Of a stretch of DNA of 64,000 nucleotides, positions 61,441-64,000 are shown in pieces. How positions within the stretch are numbered: position 1 is the stretch's first letter; the number at the start of each line of letters is the position of its first letter. A program made the position numbers and the translations under genes. The notes under the pieces are model-generated. The model did not search any database. It was not told the origin of the DNA and saw nothing but the letters and a program-made list of their open reading frames with translations. The DNA comes from Hydractinia symbiolongicarpus (Eukaryota; Cnidaria; Hydrozoa; Anthoathecata; Hydractiniidae), in the NCBI RefSeq assembly GCF_029227915.1, contig NC_079879.1, positions 29,766,501 to 29,830,500 of the forward strand, written 5' to 3'.

Positions 61441-64000
61441 AGTTTAATCGCCGGCAAACGAAAACCTGCGATTTCCCTTAATTCCTGGACCCGGCCCGTA
61501 TAGTCAAAAGTTACAAAGAAAGTAACCAGGGTGTAAACTCATTTCCCCAACGATTTTTTAAATTATTTTTTCACCACTAAAACGCATGAGACTTGTAGTT
61601 TTCAAAAGTGTTTTCATTTTTGATGAGACGCTGATTAAAAAAAAGAGTTTAATCGCCGGCAAACGAAAACCTGCGATTTCCCGTAAATCCCGGACTCGGC
61701 CCGTATAGTTAAAAGTATACACAGAAAGCACCCAGGGAGTAAACTCATTTCCCAAACGATTTTTTAAATTATTACTTCACCACTAAAGCCCATGAGACTT
61801 GTAGTTTTTAAAAATGTTTTCATTTTTGATGAGACGCTGAATAAAAGAAGTTTAATCACCGGCAAACGAAAACCCGCGATTTCCCGTAAATCCCGGACTC
61901 GGCCCGTATAGTCAAAAGTATACATGGAAAGTACCCAGTGAGTAAACTTATTTTCCGAACGAATTTTTAAGTTATTTTTTCACCACTAAAACGCATGAGA
62001 CTTGTAGTTTTTAGAAATGTTTTCATTTTTGATGAGACGCTTAATGAAAGTGGTTTAATCGGCGGCAAACAAAAACCCGCGATTTCCCGTAAATCCCGGG
62101 CTAGGCCCGTATAGTCGAATGTATACAAAGAAAGTACCCTGTGAGTAAACTCATTTCCAAAACGATTTTTTAAATTATCTTTTCACCACTAAAACGCTTG
62201 AGACTTGTAGTTTTCAAAAATGTTTTCATTTTTGATGAGACGCTGAATAAAAGAAGTTTATTCGCCGGCAAACGAAAACCCGCCATTTCCCGTAAACCCC
62301 GGACTCGGCCCGCATAGTCAAAAGTATACAAAGAAAGTACCCTGTGAGTAAACCCATTTCCAAAACGATTTTTTAAATTATCTTTTCACCACTAAAACGC
62401 ATGAGACTTGTAGTTTTCAAAAATGTTTTCATTTTTGATGAGACACTTAATGAAAGAGGTTTAATCGCCGGCAAACGAAAACCTGCGATTTCCCGTAAAT
62501 CCCGGGCTTGGCCCGTATAGTCGAATGTATACAAAGAAAGTACCCTGTGAGTAAACTCATTTCCAGAAAGATTTTTTAAATTATTTTTTCACCACTAAAA
62601 CGCATAAGACTTGTAGTTTTTAAAAATGTTTTCATTTTTGATGAGACGCTGAATAAAAGAAGTTTAATCGCCGGCAAACGAAAACCCGCGATTTCTTGTA
62701 AATCCCGGGCTTGGCCCGTATAGTCAAAAGTATACAAAGAAAGTACCCAGGGAGTAAACTCATTTCCCAAACGATTTTTTAAATTATTTTTTCACCACTA
62801 AAACGCATGAGACTTGTAGTTTTCAAAAATGTTTTCATTTTTGATGAGACGCTGAATAAAAGAAGTTTAATCGCCGGCAAACGAAATCCCGCCATTTCCC
62901 GTAAACCCCGGACTCGGCCCGTATAATCAAAAGTATACAAAGAAAGTACCCAGGGAGTAAACTCATTTCCCGAACGATTTTTTATATTACTTTTTTACCA
63001 CTAAACGCATGAGACTTGTAGTTTTCAAAAATGTTTTCATATTTGATGGGACGCTGAATAAAAGAAGTTTAATCGCCGGCAAACGAAAATCCGCGATTTC
63101 CCGTAAATCCCGGACTCGGCCCGTATAGTCAAAAGTATACAAAGAAAGTACCCAGGGAGTAAACTCATTACCCGAACGATTTTTTAAATTTTTTTTTCAC
63201 CACTAAAACGCATGAGACTTGTAGTTTTCAAAAATGTTTTCATTTTTGATGAGACGCTTAATGAAAGAAGTTTAATCGCCGGCAAACGAAAACCTGCGAT
63301 TTCCCGTAAATCCCGGACTCGGCCCGTATAGTCAAAAGTATACAAAGAAAGTACCCAGGGAGTAAACTCATTTCCCAAACGATTTTTGAAATTATTATTT
63401 CACCACTAAAGCCCATGAGACTTGTAGTTTTTAAAATGGTTTCATTTTTGATGAGACGCTGAATAAAAGAAGTTTAATCGCCTGCAAACGAAAACCCGCG
63501 ATTTCCCGTAAATCCCGGACTCGGCCCGTATAGTCAAAAGTATACAAGGAAAGAACCCAGTGAGTAAACTAATTTCCTGAACGAATTTTTAAATTATTTT
63601 TTCACCACTAAAACGCATGAGACTTGTAGTTTTCAAAAATGTTTTCATTTTTGATGAGACGCTGAATAAAAGAAGTTTAATCGCCGGCAAACGAAAACCT
63701 GCGATTTCCCTTAAATCCTGGACTCGGCCCGTATAGTCAAAAGTTACAAAGAAAGTACCCAGGGTGTAAACTCATTTCCCGAACGATTTTTTAAATTTTT
63801 TTTTCACCACTAAAACGCATGAGACTTGTAGTTTTCAAAAATGTTTTCATTTTTGATGAGACACTTAATGAAAGAGGTTTAATCGCCGGCAAACGAAAAC
63901 CCGCGATTTCCCGTAAATCCCGGGCTTGGCCCGTATAGTCGAATGTATAAAAAGAAAGTACCCTGTGAGTAAACTCATTTCCAGAAAGATTTTTTAAATT
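61441..64000 (-). repeat. Right-arm end block, another inverted copy of the window's left end
   Basis: About 61460-62700 mirrors left-arm positions 2300-1065. Coordinates sum to 63767-63768 at three checked landmarks: 2241/61527, 1796/61971 and 1570/62197. From about 62760 the sum becomes 63565 (588/62977), so one monomer is missing or extra near 62.7 kb, and the mirror continues toward left-arm position 1. Shared rare features include GTAACCAGGGTG, the T-run monomer near 61635, TCGGCGGCAAAC near 62059, and the ACCACTAAACGC monomer near 62997. The last bases cut a monomer, so the array goes on. Confidence 0.87.

Larger units (their letters stand above)
46551..64000 (-). repeat. Satellite array, right arm, same monomer in inverted orientation
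   Basis: About 86 monomers of the same satellite appear as the reverse complement, for example CACCACTAAAACGCATGAG, then GATGAGACGC, GTTTAATCGCCGGC, CCCGTAAATCCCGG and GTATACAAAGAAAGTACCC, in the reverse order of the left arm. Orientation is constant to the window end, which cuts a monomer. Variants in this arm mostly match those of the first ~9 kb of the left arm, including a CATCAAATATGAAAAC-type monomer and a monomer with an expanded T-run before AATCAGCG. They match the 10-46 kb part of the left arm less well. Confidence 0.98.

Noticed and set aside
1-64000. Many open frames of 60-120 codons with near-identical predicted products (MGNEF/MRNEF types)
   Set aside because: They come from one stop-free frame per monomer. 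Most begin at TTG or other non-ATG codons. The 203-bp period does not keep frame between monomers, the same text occurs dozens of times, and variants alter residues as freely as silent sites. The first ATG in the frame used by the other set of products gives only about 36 codons.
1-64000. CRISPR array
   Set aside because: The repeats are about 203 bp and directly contiguous, with no unique spacers and no cas genes.
1-64000. CENP-B box in the GC-rich core
   Set aside because: The core has CGGG motifs and TTCG nearby, but I found no placement matching TTCG, four bases, A, two bases, CGGG in the usual monomer.
1-64000. Ribosomal DNA spacer subrepeats (ACTATAAGGGCC resembles a plant Pol I start)
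   Set aside because: The resemblance is weak and limited to one variant, no rRNA gene occurs in 64 kb, and the array changes orientation.
1-64000. Telomeric or subtelomeric repeats
   Set aside because: No runs of TTAGGG or TTTAGGG were seen on either strand.

Overview
The whole window is one block of satellite DNA. A monomer of about 203 bp repeats head to tail, roughly 315 times, from the first base to the last. Both ends are cut inside the array. I see no protein-coding gene, RNA gene, transposon insertion or unique spacer. The monomer is AT-rich overall, with a GC- and CpG-rich core of about 50 bp. It also has a run of A residues at its end and a conserved short hairpin-forming dyad. A long, uninterrupted, homogenised array of nucleosome-sized monomers points to eukaryotic heterochromatin: pericentromeric, centromeric or another large satellite block. 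The sequence does not identify the species. Many variants that separate subfamilies are CpG to TpG/CpA changes, which fits a genome with cytosine methylation (a plant or a vertebrate more than most insects). That is inference only.

Layout: positions 1-46550 carry monomers in one orientation and 46551-64000 carry them in the opposite orientation. The switch occurs at a single sharp junction with about 2 bp of microhomology. The sequence just right of the junction is an inverted copy of the window's own left end (about 170-1803), colinear at every point checked. Two more inverted copies of left-end sequence lie further into the right arm.

Within each arm the monomers form a patchwork of higher-order repeats, with units of 2, 4, 5, 7, 10, 11 and 15 monomers (406, 808, 1014, 1419/1421, 2030, 2233 and 3039 bp). 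Longer-range duplications sit at offsets near 3.45, 4.87, 6.70, 11.5 and 17.4 kb. Nearly all offsets are close to whole multiples of 203 bp, as expected from unequal exchange or replication slippage in register.

No genes act together here. Any function would be structural (kinetochore or heterochromatin packaging, or transcription of satellite RNA) and cannot be shown from the sequence. Each monomer leaves one frame open for about 64 codons, which gives many small open frames. I treat all of these as by-products of the repeat. Block borders below were read by eye and are usually good to about 20-50 bp.
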